64,000 nt of DNA from Nepenthes gracilis (lineage: Eukaryota > Streptophyta > Magnoliopsida > Caryophyllales > Nepenthaceae), in assembly GCA_033239525.1 (NCBI GenBank), contig BSYO01000015.1, forward strand, positions 17,049,713 to 17,113,712. Direction: 5' to 3'. Below the pieces are notes generated by a model, which searched no databases, was not told the origin of the DNA, and saw only the letters and a list, made by a program, of their open reading frames with translations. Positions 49,301 through 60,603 of the stretch are shown one piece after another. How positions within the stretch are numbered: the first letter of the stretch is position 1; each line of letters starts with the position of its first letter. A program made the translations under genes and the position numbers.

Positions 49301-52300
49301 GAAGAGGAGAGCAGCGAGGAGAGAGAAGGGCACGCAGGAAGAGAGAGAAAAGCACGGTTCGGGTAATTTGGAGCATCCTTTCTTCCAATCCGTTTGGTAT
49401 AAGATCGAGATAAGTATTTGTAAGCCATTCTTTTATTCTATTTTAGCATCTAATGTGTTTTAATTATTATTTTGATATTTTACTAATATGTATGTTATTT
49501 TTATAAACCCTACTTATTTATTATGCAAATATATGTATAATTTATCGATCAATTTGGAGGTTTTGTTGAGTTTTGTAATTTTGGAGGTTTTTTCTAGCAT
49601 CCAAATTCTTTGTTTAGGGGCTTAGCCGATAAGAAGCGGCCTTGGGTTATGTTGGCTAGAAATTTCACTAAGAGGAAGGAGGTTTTGGCATTCAAAGAGG
49701 TAGGCAGTGGAGTGGAGGTGATGAAGGGTGAGAGTGAGAGAATTGCATAGTGGGAGGGGAAGTCCTTGTGGGTTGACATATGTGCGTGGGATCATGGTGA
49801 TTCAAGGCCTTGGTGGGTCGATATATGTGTGTGGGACCATGATTGTCCAAGACCTTGGTAGGTTGATATGTGATCTAATATGCAATAATGATATTAAGTT
49901 GGCTACGAGTTGCAGCCCTAAATTATAGCCGATAATGATAATAAGTTGATCGAGAACTATAGGCCTAAAATGTAGTTAGAATCGATGATATGAAATGATC
50001 AAGAGTTGAAAGCATAAAATGTAGTTGAGATCCGATAATATGAGATTGTTGAGAGCTGAGTTGACCAAAAGTTGCAGGCATAAATTGTAGCCAATAATAA
50101 TAATAAGTTGGCTATGAGCTATAGGCTTAAAATATAGTCAGGATCCAATAATATGAGATAGCTAAGAGTTGTAGGCCTAAAATATAGTTATGATCCAATG
50201 ATATGAGGTAGCCGAAAATTGCAGGCTAAAAATATAGTCAGAATCCAATGATATTAAATAGCCTAGAGTTGCAGACCTAAAATGTGGTCAAAATCCCATG
50301 ATATGAGATGGCCGAGAGTTGCAAATATAAAATATAGTCGGGATTTGATGATATGAGATGGCTGAGAGCTGTAAGTTTAAAATATAGTCGGGATCTAGTG
50401 ATATGAGATGGCCGAGAGTTACGGGTCTAAAATGTAGTCGGAATCCAATGATATGAGATGATCGAGAGTTATAGATCTAAAATATAGCCATTGATTATGT
50501 ATACAAGATTTGACTATAGATCATGATTTGTTACAAGTATGACCCAATGGGTCGGTATGGTTAGATATACGATTTGAGTATAAGACTATTCTCAGACCTT
50601 CAATTGACTTCTGGATTATGTGGTTTGTGCTATACGATTTGTTGTATGACTTTACCCTCTCTTTGATTTATATGCATTGTTTTATACATGTATGTGATGA
50701 TACTTATTGAATTTTAGACTCACATTTTCATATTTTATTTATTCATATTAGTGGCTGGATACGCTTACAAGATTTCGGATGCGATCTGGCACAACATCAT
50801 CTGTCCGGTGAGTATGGATTTTTATGTTTCTATGTCGGGATATCGGGGGTGTATTTTGGATATTTGTGTATGGTCAATTGAGGGCCCTGGGCCATGTATT
50901 GAGATTGTTGGTCGGAAATATTATATAGATTAGTTGTTATTACTATTTAGTTATCTCCCTTACGACTATTTCGGAGTTAGTCATGTTTATGTTCTCCGGT
51001 CAATTATCCGATGAGGTCCTGTGATGGTTTATTGGGTTTCATTGATATTACTATTTTAGATATCGAATATGGGATTTAATTATCTATTACTTGAAGTTTA
51101 ATAAATTATTTATTTGACCCGTTTGGTTCTGATACATTATAAATGGAGTGGTATAGGCACTAAATTCGACAATGAGTTGCTACCGTTGACCATACCATCG
51201 GATTTGTTGGAGGTTTTCTAAATCACCATTGCCAATACCGTGCCAAATGACACAGTGTTCTTAGAGACAGCCAAGGGTGCGATTCTTAATGAAGAAATGA
51301 GAAGGAGATCAATGGGCTCCACATCCTCGCACTCATCATGGGAAAGAGGCAATGGGAGAAGTTCCAAATCAGGTGAAAAGGCCAAAGCCAAAGGTATCAA
51401 AACCTAAAATACCACCTTTGCAAGAAGAAATGCCACAAAAAGAGACATTACCACAAATGAAAGGGTAAGGATGGTGAGAGTTAAAAAAAGAGAGTCAAGA
51501 AGTCCCGAGAAAATGAGTAAACATCAATTGTTATTAGGTGTTACCTTCTCATTATGTTTGAAGAACAACTAATCAACGTGGCCAATCACAAGATAAGTTG
51601 GGTGATTACTAGTGATGCATTACTCCATGTAACATCTAGAAGGAATTTCTTCATATCTTATACTTATGGTAATTTTGGAATATCAAAGATGGACGATGAC
51701 CGATTGTCTTAAATCATGGGTTCCAATGATGTGTGCTTAATCACCAAAATGACACAAAGTTGGTTTTAAGAAATACATAACACATATTGAAGATCTGATT
51801 GAATCCTATTTCAGTCGATAAGCTTGATGATGAAAGGTTTTGCAACACTTTCTACAAGGGCCAACGGAAACTTACTAGAGGTTATTTAGTAGTGGCACAT
51901 GGAAAGAAACTTTCTAACTTGTACATGTTACAAGCCTCGATCTCAGATAAAGATGTGTAGGTAGCTAAGAATGATGAGTTCACCAACCTATGGAGCAAAT
52001 GGCTTAATCATATGAGTGAAAAAGGACTTGATTGATTGATAAAGAAAAATCTTCTTCCAGGAGTTAAAAAAGCAAAGTTGAAGACATGCCCTCATTATAT
52101 GGCAGAGAAAGAACAGAGGATTTCATTTGATGAAAACTCATCAACAAAAACGGCCAATTTCCTTAAGCTTGTGCATACTAACATATGCAGTCCTCTCAAA
52201 GTAAATACTATCAGTGACGTCCTTTTATTTCATAATATTTATTGATTATTACTCTAAAAAATTATAAGTGTGTCCTTTAAAGATAAAAGATCAAGTACTT

Positions 52301-55300
52301 GATATTTTCAAACAATTTCATACCTTAGTTAAAAGGCAAACGAGGAAGAAGATAATGTGCGTTTGCAGTAGCAATAAAGGAGAGTTTGTTGAGCCATTTG
52401 ACACATATTATTGATCATACGGGATATAAAAACAAAAGATTTCACTAAAGACATCTAAAATTGAGTCATGCGGCCGAAAGGGTGAATTGGAATGATTGAG
52501 AAAGTTCGACATGTACTTTTGGAGGCAAAACTCCTTGGTTTATTTTAGGGGGAGGCCTTGATTGCCTTGACTCATATTATCAATCTTTTTCCTATCAGTC
52601 CCCTAAATGGCAGCGTGCCTGACAAAGTGTAGTTAGAAAAAGAAACCTCTTATGATCACCTGCATAAATTTGGATGTAAGTCTCTTATCCAAATTTCTAG
52701 GGACGAGAGATTCAAACTTGATGTAAAAATAAGACAATACATTTTTCTTGGTTATGGAAAAGATGAATTTGGCTTTCGTTTTTATGATCCGTTAGAAAAA
52801 AAGCTTATAAGATCTATAGATGTGGTGTTCGTTCAAGACAAAACCATTGAAGATATCAACAAAGTGGAAGTGATCTCCTGCGACAACATTCCCCTTCGCG
52901 ATCCGCATCCCATGCCTTCGACATTGATGCCAGTTCAAGTTGACAAGGATTGTAGCGGACTACGTCTTAAAAACCATTATTAATCATAATCATAATCGAT
53001 TATATTTTAATTACCAATTTTACCAATAAATAAATCAATTAACCAATTGGACGTGAGTATTCCCATTCGATTTCCTGATCGACTGCACATAAACAACACA
53101 ATAATATACATAAGATCCAATTATATTGCCACATCATCTGCGGCTCCAATGCTAACCAAAAACACATATGACGTTAGCATTTATTAAGGAAAGATGTATG
53201 TTCATTATCAAAATCAATAATATACTAACATGTGGAAACAATAAACATCCATAAAATTTATCCATCCGAAACAAAAATCATTTACTAAGATACATCATTT
53301 TCTTACATTCATAAACAACTATACATATTTAACATAACAACTAATACCAAACCATACAACATCATCCTAGACATCAAAAACAGTCCAAAACTCTACATCA
53401 TTTCTACCACAATTCGCAACTGAATTCAAATTAAAAGATAATAATTAAGTACAATAGACTACTATCTAGAAATATAGATTAGCATAAAATATCTTCAGAA
53501 GTATAAACTAAATACTTCGATCTTCACTACTGCTTATCAGACAAGAACTCATACAACCCATCTGAGAGGACTTAGTAAAGCATTAAGGAATGGGCCAAAT
53601 AATTAGCAAGACACAATAAATAACAAAGAAAATACATATTTTAAATTTAAAAACATATCAAAAGGAATATGAATTATAATAGACTGCAATGACATGAAAC
53701 GTGAGAAGGAAAAACTTCGTAATGCACTTTCGAATTTCTTGTCTTATTCTTTCTTAGCCTTAACCATTAAAACATGCTTAAAATTCATTTTCTTAAAGGA
53801 TCGGGGACAGTAGGCTTTACCAGCAAAAAGAGCGGTCAATCGAAACTTGAATTGTGTTTATTTCCACACAATCAAAGGCCACAAGTTTCTATTCAATACC
53901 TAGAGGTCAGCCGTCAATATACAACCTTATAAATGGGGCCAAACACCCTTTTTCTCAACCTCGCCGATAATAGAATCAGATAAAAATCTTCACTATAATA
54001 TAATAAGGCATACCAAAATACACTACCCACTAAACCATAACCTTGGTCCAATCTTTAATTTAGAAAAATGCTACACTTTCCTTCATAATACTTAATTCTC
54101 ATCCTTCTGGAGAACACTTTATCATTTCCTAACATTTTATAGAGTTTCCTTTCCCTTCTTTTTCATAATAATTTACATTTTAATAATGGCAAACTCCTAA
54201 AGTATGAAATTTAGCACAATTTATACTGTGAAAAATTTAGGAAATGTAATACAAATTTAACAGATAGACAGTATATAATTAAACATGTACGATACATAAT
54301 TAAATATATAATAACTTAAAATTAACAACTTCAAAGTCTAGACCATGAAGTAAAAACTATCATAATTTTCAGACATGAACAAAAATTCAAAAATTAAAAC
54401 ATAACACATACGACATGATATAGATTTTTATGCATGAAATTCCTTCATAAAGTCATGATAAATCAACATGTATGCAAGATTAGCTTTAGAATCTTAACGG
54501 GGACGAGTATTAGAACAAGAATACACGAAAGAAACGACAATAATTAACAACAAGAGAAAAAAAGACCTTAGGATGCAATTGCCTAGGCCTAATTTACCAA
54601 ATTTCTAGCTTTAAATCACTAAATTAGAGCTTCCTCAAACTTCCTCTCTCTTCTCTTCGATGTTCTCCCACTCTTCTCTTATTTCTCTCTCTCTCTTTGC
54701 ACCACTTGGAAATGGAAAAACTTATCTTGTGGCGATATTTATACTCAAGTCAGAGCTCAAGCACAAGTCGAGCGTGACTTAGGCATCTGCGGTTGGGCAT
54801 TCGGCACCCGAGCGCCATTTGAGCGCTACTCGTGCACAAACTCTATGGAATTCGTGCTCGAGTGTGCCTCAAGCGTACTTCAGGCGTAGTGCCACTGTTT
54901 TCGGGACTCGAGCGTGCATCAAGCCTGCATCAACCTCAAGCCTAAATTTCAGACACGCATCACGCTCAGATTCAATCCAATTTAATTTTTTCACTCTTTG
55001 ACCTAGTTTTTTTACATCCTTTAACCTTAATTTTAATTATATTAGTTTAATTAATTATAGTTAACATAATTGTAGAAACTCGGACCTTACAAGAATACTT
55101 GGAGTGATTATGAGGACAACGGAGACCATGATATTCCCATCTTTGATGAGGTGGATGATGATGTTGATGATAAAACTCAATGATTTTCATCATAATACAT
55201 CTAAGTCTATGCCAACTATCCCACTCTAACGATCAATGAGAGATCGACGTCATTCCACGTGTCCATCGGCCAATGAGAATATACAACTTATAGATGAAAA

Positions 55301-58300
55301 AGAGCCCAAATATTTCAATGAAGAATAAGTGGATTGAAGAATAAGTGGATTGAAGAATAAGTGGATTTTCCTTTTAAAGTCTCAAGAAAACAACCCTAAA
55401 CTAGTGTATAAGGCAAGATTGGTTATGAGGAGCTTTAGCAAAAGGAATGCCATCAACTTTGAGGAGATATTCTCTCCATTGTGAAAATGGCACACATTTG
55501 AGTTGTTGTCGAACTAGCCGCAAGCCATAATCTAGCAATTGGACAACTAGATGTGTGTATGGCTTTCATCCATAGTGATCTTAGGGAGGAAATTTACGTG
55601 AAGCAACTAGAGAGGTTTCTAGTTAAAGGGAAGGGGCGTTTTGTATATTGCTTGAAGAAGAGTCTCTATAGGTTGAAAAAATTCCATAGATAATGATGCA
55701 ACAAGTTCAAGTTGGTGATGGTAGAGTAAGGCCATCGGAAAACCACTATATGTACAAAGGTTCTTGGAAGAAAGCTTTCTTATCATCTTGCTTTATATGG
55801 ACAACATACATATAGTGGGGCAAAATTCCTCCCAAATTGTTGAGTTGAAAAGGTATCTTGGGAAGTCTTTTACTATGCAAGACTTAGGACTGATGAAGCA
55901 TATTTTTGGCATTAAATCATTTGCAACCAAAAAGCAAAGAGACTTTGCATGTCCCAATAATGCTACATCGGAAATTTATTACAACACTTTAACATTGAGA
56001 AATTCAAACCTGCCTGCCAACCATTTCAAGTTGAATACTTGGCAAAATCCTTCTACAAAAGATGAGAAGGCTAGCATAAGACATATTTCTTATTCTTCGG
56101 CCATAAAGAGTTTGATGTATGTGGTGGTATGTATGATGTTAGATATAATTAGCATGGTTGAAACTGTTAGTTGATTCATTTTCAATCCCAAAAAGGGACA
56201 CTAGTCCACAGTGAAACAATACTAAGGTATTTTCAAGATACTTCCAAGATATCTTTGTCTTTTAGTGATGACAGGTCATTTCTAAATAGTTCACAAAAGC
56301 TAATATAGCTAACGACATTAACTCTCAGGAGTCTACATTAGGATACTAGATTATATTTGTGGGAGGAGCAGTGTATTGACAATTGAGACCATAAAAAGGA
56401 TTACACTCTCTACTACCAAAGCTTAATTCATTGTGGTGATAGAAATGAGTGAGGATATATTTTAGATGAGGAAGTTCATCCAAAACCTTGACTTCAAGCA
56501 AGAACATTATATGTTATTTTATAATAATCAAAGCTCTATTTACCTTTGTAATAACTCATCATTTCATTCTATATCAAAGAACATCAATGTACAGTATTAT
56601 TAGGTGAGGAATGTATAGTATTATTGATACTAAGGTATCTTCAGGGTACTTCCAAGATATGTTTGTGTTTTGATAATGATAGGCCATTTCTAATCTAGTT
56701 CACGAACGGCAATAAAGAAAGTGACATTAACTCTCAGAAGTCTACCTTAAGATACTTGATTATATTTGTGGAAAGAGTTGTGCCTTGACAATTGAGATTG
56801 CAAAAAAGGTTAGGCTCTCTCTACCGAAGGTAAATTCATTGCAGTGATGGAAGCGAGCGAGGATATATTTTAAATGAAAAAGTTCATCCAAAACCTTAAC
56901 TTCAAGCAAGAACAATATATGTTATTTTGTAATAATCAAATCTCTATTTATCTTTGTAACAACTCATCATTTCATTCTATATCGAAACACATCTATGTAC
57001 AATATTACTAGGTGATGAATGTTATTAACTCAAATTTGCTTACGTTGAATAAATTTAAGGCTAAAGATGATAGATCAGACATTACAACTAAGGTAGTGCA
57101 AAAAGTAAAGCTTAAAACATGCCAAGAGATAGCAATGGTGATGAAGGGCCCCACAAGGCTATGAGTGAAAATTTGTTGAGATGGGTCACTATCCCGTGAA
57201 TCTCATACTCATTATAAATACTTTGTTATTTATTTTATTTGATTTTCAAAAATAATAGGTGGTAGTGTGATGTCTGCGCGACGATTGTTTGAGCAAATCT
57301 AAATGGCTTGGCCTCTGCACAACGTCCATGCGACTTTCACTTTAGTGAACCTGTGAAACAAAGCCTCCACATAATAGCATTTGAGCAGCTCTCTAGAGCA
57401 AATTTACAGTGGGTATCTACTAGATACCCATGAGCCAAACATTTAAGTAGCCTATGTGGACTATAAATAATTTGTTTCATATTTATATCATTTATTATAC
57501 AACTTTTACGGTCCGTTGGCAACCAACTTGAGGGTGAAAGAGAGGAGAGAAGAAGGAAAAGACTCCTCTATCCTTTTGGACTTTGCTTCTTGTTTCGACA
57601 TTTACCGTATGTGGGTACGTTGTCCTCCTTGTTGTTTTAGACACTTTTATTGGTGTTTATCTTTAATTTTCATCTCTTGTTATATTTTTCATATTATATC
57701 AATATTGTGGTAAAACTAGATGATATATTTGTAATTGATGTATTCAAACTTATAATTTATAATAAAGCTATATAAACTAAAAACCGTAGTTTTGCCCAAC
57801 TTTAAAGGGATTCCCATGAGAGAATATTATGTGCATTATTTATATATGTCATTGTGTTGTTATCATGATTACTGATATATTGTCATTGGTTCTCCTCATG
57901 TGTCCAAGCAAAAGACTGGATATTTCAATCCTCAGAGAGATTTGTCATGGGCTCAATTGTGAAGACTTATGTCCTGGGATCCTAACATTGATCACATCTG
58001 CCTTTAAATTTTCTAGGATCCAAACAAATGAAATGTCAATTAACACCAATTTTTATAAGGATGCAGAAATATAACACAGGGCTTCAGGTCATTGATTACC
58101 ACCCATTTATATATACAATATCCCTTCCAGCGTTGATCAACACCAATATGATTCTCATAGAGAAATCCTAATTGGAAAACTATTAAATACCACGTATGGA
58201 GAACTATATTTTAGGTTATAATTTCGTGGAAACATTTATAGGAAACAAGAGGATAAGAGAGCCAGAATACAGACCTTTGCAACATGAGTCATCACATTGA

Positions 58301-59027
58301 AAACCTCCTTACAACCTGTTAAGCTCAAATATCCCCTCATTCTCTCCCTCAGATCCTCAAAGCTACAGACCTCCCTCAGTGAATTCTTCAAAACAGAGAA
58401 CTTTGAGCTGACGATCTCTGCTGACAAATCCCCATCCCCACCAGCCTCTTCCAGGTTCCTCCACGACCCCTCTCTCTGCCGCTTCGGCAATCTCCATAAG
58501 CCCTCAATTCCAACGCAGCCATCATTTCTCTCCAAGCTCTCTCTCTTCCCAACACCAAACACGGCTTTATTTTCCAATGAATCGCCAGCCAAATCACTAC
58601 ATCCGCACATTCTGGGGTTTTCAAACAAGAAATTAAGCCAAACAGTGATTGATTTAGCCAGACACTTGAGCGATCTTTCCTTCTTTATAAGTTCCTTTCG
58701 CGCGGACTGCGACTGCTCTAGTTCAAATTGCTTAAGCCTGCGAGCGGCTCTGGACTTGACGGCGGAGGGAACACTTGACTGGCGGCGGGGACGGCGGACG
58801 GTGGAGAAGGATGAAGATGGGGTTTGCTTGGAGGCGGTGAAGAATTGAGGGGTGGTGGCGGTTTGAGGGGGTAATGCTCTGGAAGAAAGAGATGGGTGAT
58901 GCCTTGGAGTCTTGAGATTGGAAAGGTCCTTGAGGATTGTAGAAGAATAAGGTGGGGGCACATCTTTGGGGAACGGCGATGGACATGGATTTTGTTCATG
59001 GCGAGCTTCTTGTTCTGGTTCTTCCAT
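34365..59027 (-). CDS. ASPM: ASPM (abnormal spindle) homologue, 19 exons
   Basis: Minus-strand exons in order: 59027-58275, 46450-45982, 45877-45792, 45644-45531, 45443-45255, 44932-44867, 44760-44704, 44347-44225, 44139-44023, 43556-43449, 43371-43236, 42602-42465, 42118-41942, 41610-41045, 40833-40656, 40553-40312, 35831-35642, 34905-34680, 34587-34365. They sum to 4,158 bases, 1,385 codons plus stop, with agreeing phases at all 18 introns. The N-terminus is Pro/Ser-rich, then KSITVWLNFLFENPRMCGC and YLSLTGCKEVFNVMT. Residues about 252-560 hold the calponin-homology region (EQEIAFLKMVLEKQFFSHAA, GIDGLDGGSPLLFT, DIQDGVRLCRAIQLLQ, ANGDKELTLSVLWNMF). About 12 IQ calmodulin-binding motifs follow between residues 787 and 1180 (IVIQSHTRGWIGRQ, IIIQSHVRGWICRR, IRIQCAVRAM). 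The last 150 residues are ARM-like (HAMSILRNLARYPHLADVL). In animals ASPM organises microtubule minus ends at spindle poles; a spindle or microtubule role here is inferred. The acceptor at 41610 and the last exon are the least certain. Confidence 0.92.
35000..35110. repeat. CGATAT-rich dispersed repeat, copy 4 (fragment)
   Basis: A short piece with CCCAGATATCGATATTTC and GCGATATATTATC, matching the family body, inside ASPM intron 17. Confidence 0.45.
35279..35530. repeat. CGATAT-rich dispersed repeat, copy 5
   Basis: It starts CATGGATAAAAATACCGATA and ends CAATATTTTCATCAATG, inverted termini as in the other copies. It also keeps GGAAGGCCCAATACTAATAT, a block seen in other copies as a GGCCCAAT or GGAAACCCAAT form. 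Inside ASPM intron 17. Confidence 0.6.
36756..38786 (+). mobile_element. solo LTR (TGTTGG...CCAACA), interrupted by another solo LTR, TSD CAAAT
   Basis: It starts TGTTGGAATTTTTTGG and ends TTCCCAACA, with CAAAT on both sides (36751-36755 and 38787-38791). Net of the insertion it is about 850 bases. It matches the reverse-oriented LTR at 46803-47745 (for example ATCCCGTGGTTTTTTCC). The ends and the promoter-proximal text look Copia-like. Inside ASPM intron 16. Confidence 0.85.
37259..38436 (+). mobile_element. nested solo LTR, TSD GGGCA
   Basis: A 1,178-bp LTR that starts TGTTGGGTTTAG and ends AAACCCCAACA, flanked by GGGCA at 37254-37258 and 38437-38441. It lies inside the LTR at 36756-38786. 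It contains a run of GGTCAAC/GTTGACC palindromes at 37393-37512 and a TATA-like CTCTATAAAGCG at about 37968. Confidence 0.88.
39225..40060. repeat. possible inverted-repeat element (aggcgtgcctaggc type)
   Basis: GAGGCGTGCCTAGGCTTAAGG at the left and, on the other strand, GTGCATTAAGGCGCAAAGTG at the right suggest inverted ends, a pattern common in plant hAT-like MITEs. The match is weak and no target duplication was found. Inside ASPM intron 16. Confidence 0.3.
41655..41903. repeat. CGATAT-rich dispersed repeat, copy 6
   Basis: It runs from GCTGATATAAATATCGGCTG to ACCAATATTTTCATCCA, with a central TTTCCATATCGATAATATA. It fills most of ASPM intron 13. Confidence 0.62.
46803..47745 (-). mobile_element. 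LTR (TGTTGGG...CCCAACA), minus orientation, no matching target duplication
   Basis: On the minus strand it starts TGTTGGGACTTTTAGGTCACC and ends CTAGCCCAACA. It is a relative of the LTR at 36756-38786. Flanks are ACTCT and ATTTG, which do not match. No internal region is joined to it. It ends seven bases before the Copia element. It lies in ASPM intron 1. Confidence 0.78.
47753..48518 (+). repeat. 5' LTR of the Copia element
   Basis: It starts TGTTGAGATGGGTCATTGC. The 3' LTR starts TGTTGAGATGGGTCACTATC and parallels it throughout, with many differences and small gaps. Confidence 0.85.
48519..48531 (+). other. primer binding site of the Copia element
   Basis: GTGATATCAGAGA directly follows the 5' LTR and is close to the TTGGTATCAGAGC site complementary to initiator tRNA-Met used by Copia elements. 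Confidence 0.75.
49123..49345 (+). repeat. purine-rich tract of about 220 bases
   Basis: Nearly all A and G on the plus strand (AAAAAGAAGAAGAAA, GGGGAGGAGGAGAAG, AGAGAGAAAGAAGGG). The poly-Phe/Ser/Leu ORFs on the other strand are an artefact of this composition. Confidence 0.9.
49920..50490 (+). repeat. ~55-bp tandem array in the nested solo LTR
   Basis: The phrase CCAATGATATGAGATGGCCG then AGAGTTGCAGGCCTAAAATA and TAGTCGG recurs about ten times with many base differences. Confidence 0.85.
51560..52945 (+). pseudogene. protease and integrase region of the Copia element, broken
   Basis: The protease region reads SWVITSDALLHVTSRRNFF, where the family has D-S-G-A-S: the catalytic motif is lost. 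Then come FCNTFYKGQRKLTRGYLVVA and NLWSKWLNHMSEKGL (the GAG-pre-integrase part), CPHYMAEKEQRISF and FLKLVHTNICSPLK (integrase N-terminal part), and HLHKFGCKSL-type text with RDERFKLDVKIRQYIFLGYG and FGFRFYDPLEKKL. Stops and shifts are frequent. The fragment ends at the second nested insertion. Confidence 0.82.
52951..55091 (-). mobile_element. nested solo LTR (Gypsy-like), minus orientation, TSD AGRAT
   Basis: A 2,141-bp segment that on the minus strand starts TGTAAGGTCCGAG and ends GTAGTCCGCTACA. The flanks are AGGAT (52946-52950) and AGAAT (55092-55096), one mismatch. On the minus strand a TATA-like TATAAATAT lies near 54737-54745. It interrupts the Copia integrase/reverse-transcriptase linker. 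No internal coding region is present. Confidence 0.78.
55097..56175 (+). pseudogene. reverse transcriptase region of the Copia element, broken
   Basis: The similarity includes LAIGQLDVCMAFIHSDLREE, YVKQLERFLVKGKGRF and LKKSLYRLKK, then LLYMDNIHIVG where the catalytic YVDD is expected (here YMDN), and KSFTMQDLGLMKHIFGI. Stops occur between the parts. This is normal Copia order but clearly inactive. Confidence 0.82.
56221..57030 (+). repeat. 408-bp tandem duplication within the Copia RNase H region
   Basis: The stretch starting ACTAAGGTAT at 56221 is repeated from 56629, with matching landmarks at a 408-base offset (ATTAACTCTCAG, GAGGATATATTTTA, TTCATCCAAAACCTT). The two copies differ at many positions, so the duplication is not recent. 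The protein similarity is to Copia RNase H, with stops in both copies. Confidence 0.88.
57174..57987 (+). repeat. 3' LTR of the Copia element
   Basis: It starts TGTTGAGATGGGTCACTATC and ends GGGATCCTAACA, directly followed by the target duplication TTGAT. Confidence 0.87.
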
Positions 59028-60603
59028 TTCTGTGGTATTTCAGAGGTTCTGCTTCTCTTTGGAGACGGAGACTGTGATTCCAACACAAGACGATATGGTG
59101 TTTGAATTTGAATCTTGCGAGGACTCGGCGGCAATATGTTTAAATTTCTGGTAATTTATTTATTTAAAAATAAATAATTATAATTATAAAATCAATAAAA
59201 TTTAGTATGTTAAATTCTTTTAAAATAATTAAATCTTAATTATTTATTTTAAAATTTACATATAAAATATAAACTATTTTTCACCCATCAAAATTAACGC
59301 CTAAACTTAAAAATAGGGGATTTAAATAATTTTATTATTTAAATAATTAAAAGAACATTACTTATTTAATTATAAAAATGTATTGTTTTTTTACCAAAAA
59401 TTAAACTCATAAATAAATAGCCTTTCTAATAAAATATAATAAAATTATAAAAATTATAATATTTAATTATTTTAAAAATTACTAAATATATATTACACTA
59501 TAACAAATAATTCTAATATTTGTGAAGATTCTTTTATAGATCAAACATATAAAATTTTCCTAGAAAAATACTATATAAAAATTATCTCACATAATATAAT
59601 AAATATTTATTTTATTACTGAATTTGATAAAAGTTATCATCTCTTATACTTAGTTTCAATATTTTAATTATTTAATTATAATTAACAAATTAGTGTTTTA
59701 AAAATCACACATCATTTGATATAAACAACTTATGAATATTTAATCTCATCGAGTATTTCAAACACTCTTTAGACACAATTAGGCGATGAGGTATCATATC
59801 TATGTGCTTAGTATTGTATGGATCCGCTGGTGCAAATAAATAAAACAGATAGATATTGTATTATTCGAAAATGTACTAAAAGCATCCAAGTGCGTCCAAA
59901 ATATTTTTCGACATATTAAATGGGCTAACGGGTTAATCCGTTTCAATATGTAGTGTGATCGGCTTGCACCAAGGTCTCGAGTCGTGACAATTATCTTATC
60001 TGTATTACAAGAGTAAGACTTCATACATTTAACACTTATCAGAATCAATAATGCCGAAACCCTCGTGGCATAGGGCCCGCCTTTTATAACAACAATCACA
60101 TAAAATCGCAGTCATACCTCAAGGTAAAAAAAAAAATCAATACAACTCCACATTTCTTCATCTAATTAATATGTTGAAGCACAATTTGAAGTAGCAAATC
60201 AATTATCAACCCAAATCTTGAACACAATGTATTCTCCAAAGAGAAAATATCAAAATAATAATAATAATAATAAAGGCTATAACTAAAAATATAATCTGAT
60301 ATATAAAGCTTCTGCTATACTTGGGATCTGGAGAAGGGTCAAACTAATACAAAAAATGAATGTTATTTGCAACGATGTGAAAATATTACAATGACCAAAG
60401 TCCGAAAATGAATGCTATTTTTGAAGACCGAAAATTTTTGAGGAAAAAAAAATCAATTGAAAATGAAAAAAAAAAAAAAAAAAAAAGATTTTCCGGGTCG
60501 AGGAGCCATACTTGATGTTCTATTTGGAATTCGAATCGCGAGCTCGATTCCACTAATTCATAGAGAAAAGAATGTTGATGGTTGAGATGAAGATTACCAA
60601 TGG
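59028..60603. promoter_or_regulatory. ASPM upstream region and TOM1-like 3' flank
   Basis: The ASPM start codon (59027, minus) lies 1,576 bases downstream of the TOM1-like stop. The first 130 bases upstream of the ASPM ATG are GC-richer and probably 5' UTR. From 59155 to 59780 it is very AT-rich. A moderately GC-rich stretch at 59810-60110 has no recognised product. A poly(A) run lies at 60462-60486. Confidence 0.5.

Larger units (their letters stand above)
48944..51138 (+). mobile_element. nested solo LTR inside the Copia gag region
   Basis: About 2,195 bases lie between two copies of ATAAATGG (48939-48946 and 51139-51146) that interrupt the gag similarity exactly. It starts with TGGTATAATATCCCGG, as in some Gypsy chromovirus LTRs. 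It holds a purine-rich tract (49123-49345) and about ten ~55-bp repeats (49920-50490). No retroelement coding domain is seen in it. The exact ends cannot be fixed because the duplicated bases allow several placements. Confidence 0.7.
48590..51540 (+). pseudogene. gag of the Copia element, split by an insertion
   Basis: The 5' part runs to about 48946 and includes HLNEFQDSADK. The 3' part resumes at 51139 with KWSGIGTKFDNELLPL, and then TVPNDTVFLETAKGAILNEE and RRRSMGS, as in Copia gag. The break is the solo LTR at 48944-51138; the two halves join at the duplicated ATAAATGG. Stops occur elsewhere. Confidence 0.75.
47753..57987 (+). mobile_element. Copia LTR retrotransposon, decayed, with two nested insertions, TSD TTGAT
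   Basis: The element has two LTRs and identical TTGAT flanks (47748-47752 and 57988-57992). Without the two insertions (48944-51138 and 52951-55091) it is about 5.9 kb, normal for Copia. The internal order is gag, protease, integrase, reverse transcriptase, RNase H, as in Copia, with all parts full of stops. Recalled similarity is to the Tork/Tnt1-94 type. It lies in the first intron of ASPM, on the strand opposite to the gene. Confidence 0.9.

Noticed and set aside
49093..49428. Minus-strand ORFs rich in Phe, Ser and Leu
   Set aside because: Produced by the purine-rich tract; composition only.
58718..59134. 138-codon minus-strand ORF rich in Pro and Ser
   Set aside because: Shadow of ASPM exon 1 in another frame; the 59027 start gives the conserved N-terminus.
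59810..60110. Possible RNA gene or SINE upstream of ASPM (GGTCTCGAGTCGTGAC)
   Set aside because: A B-box-like string alone, with no A-box at the right distance and no cloverleaf.
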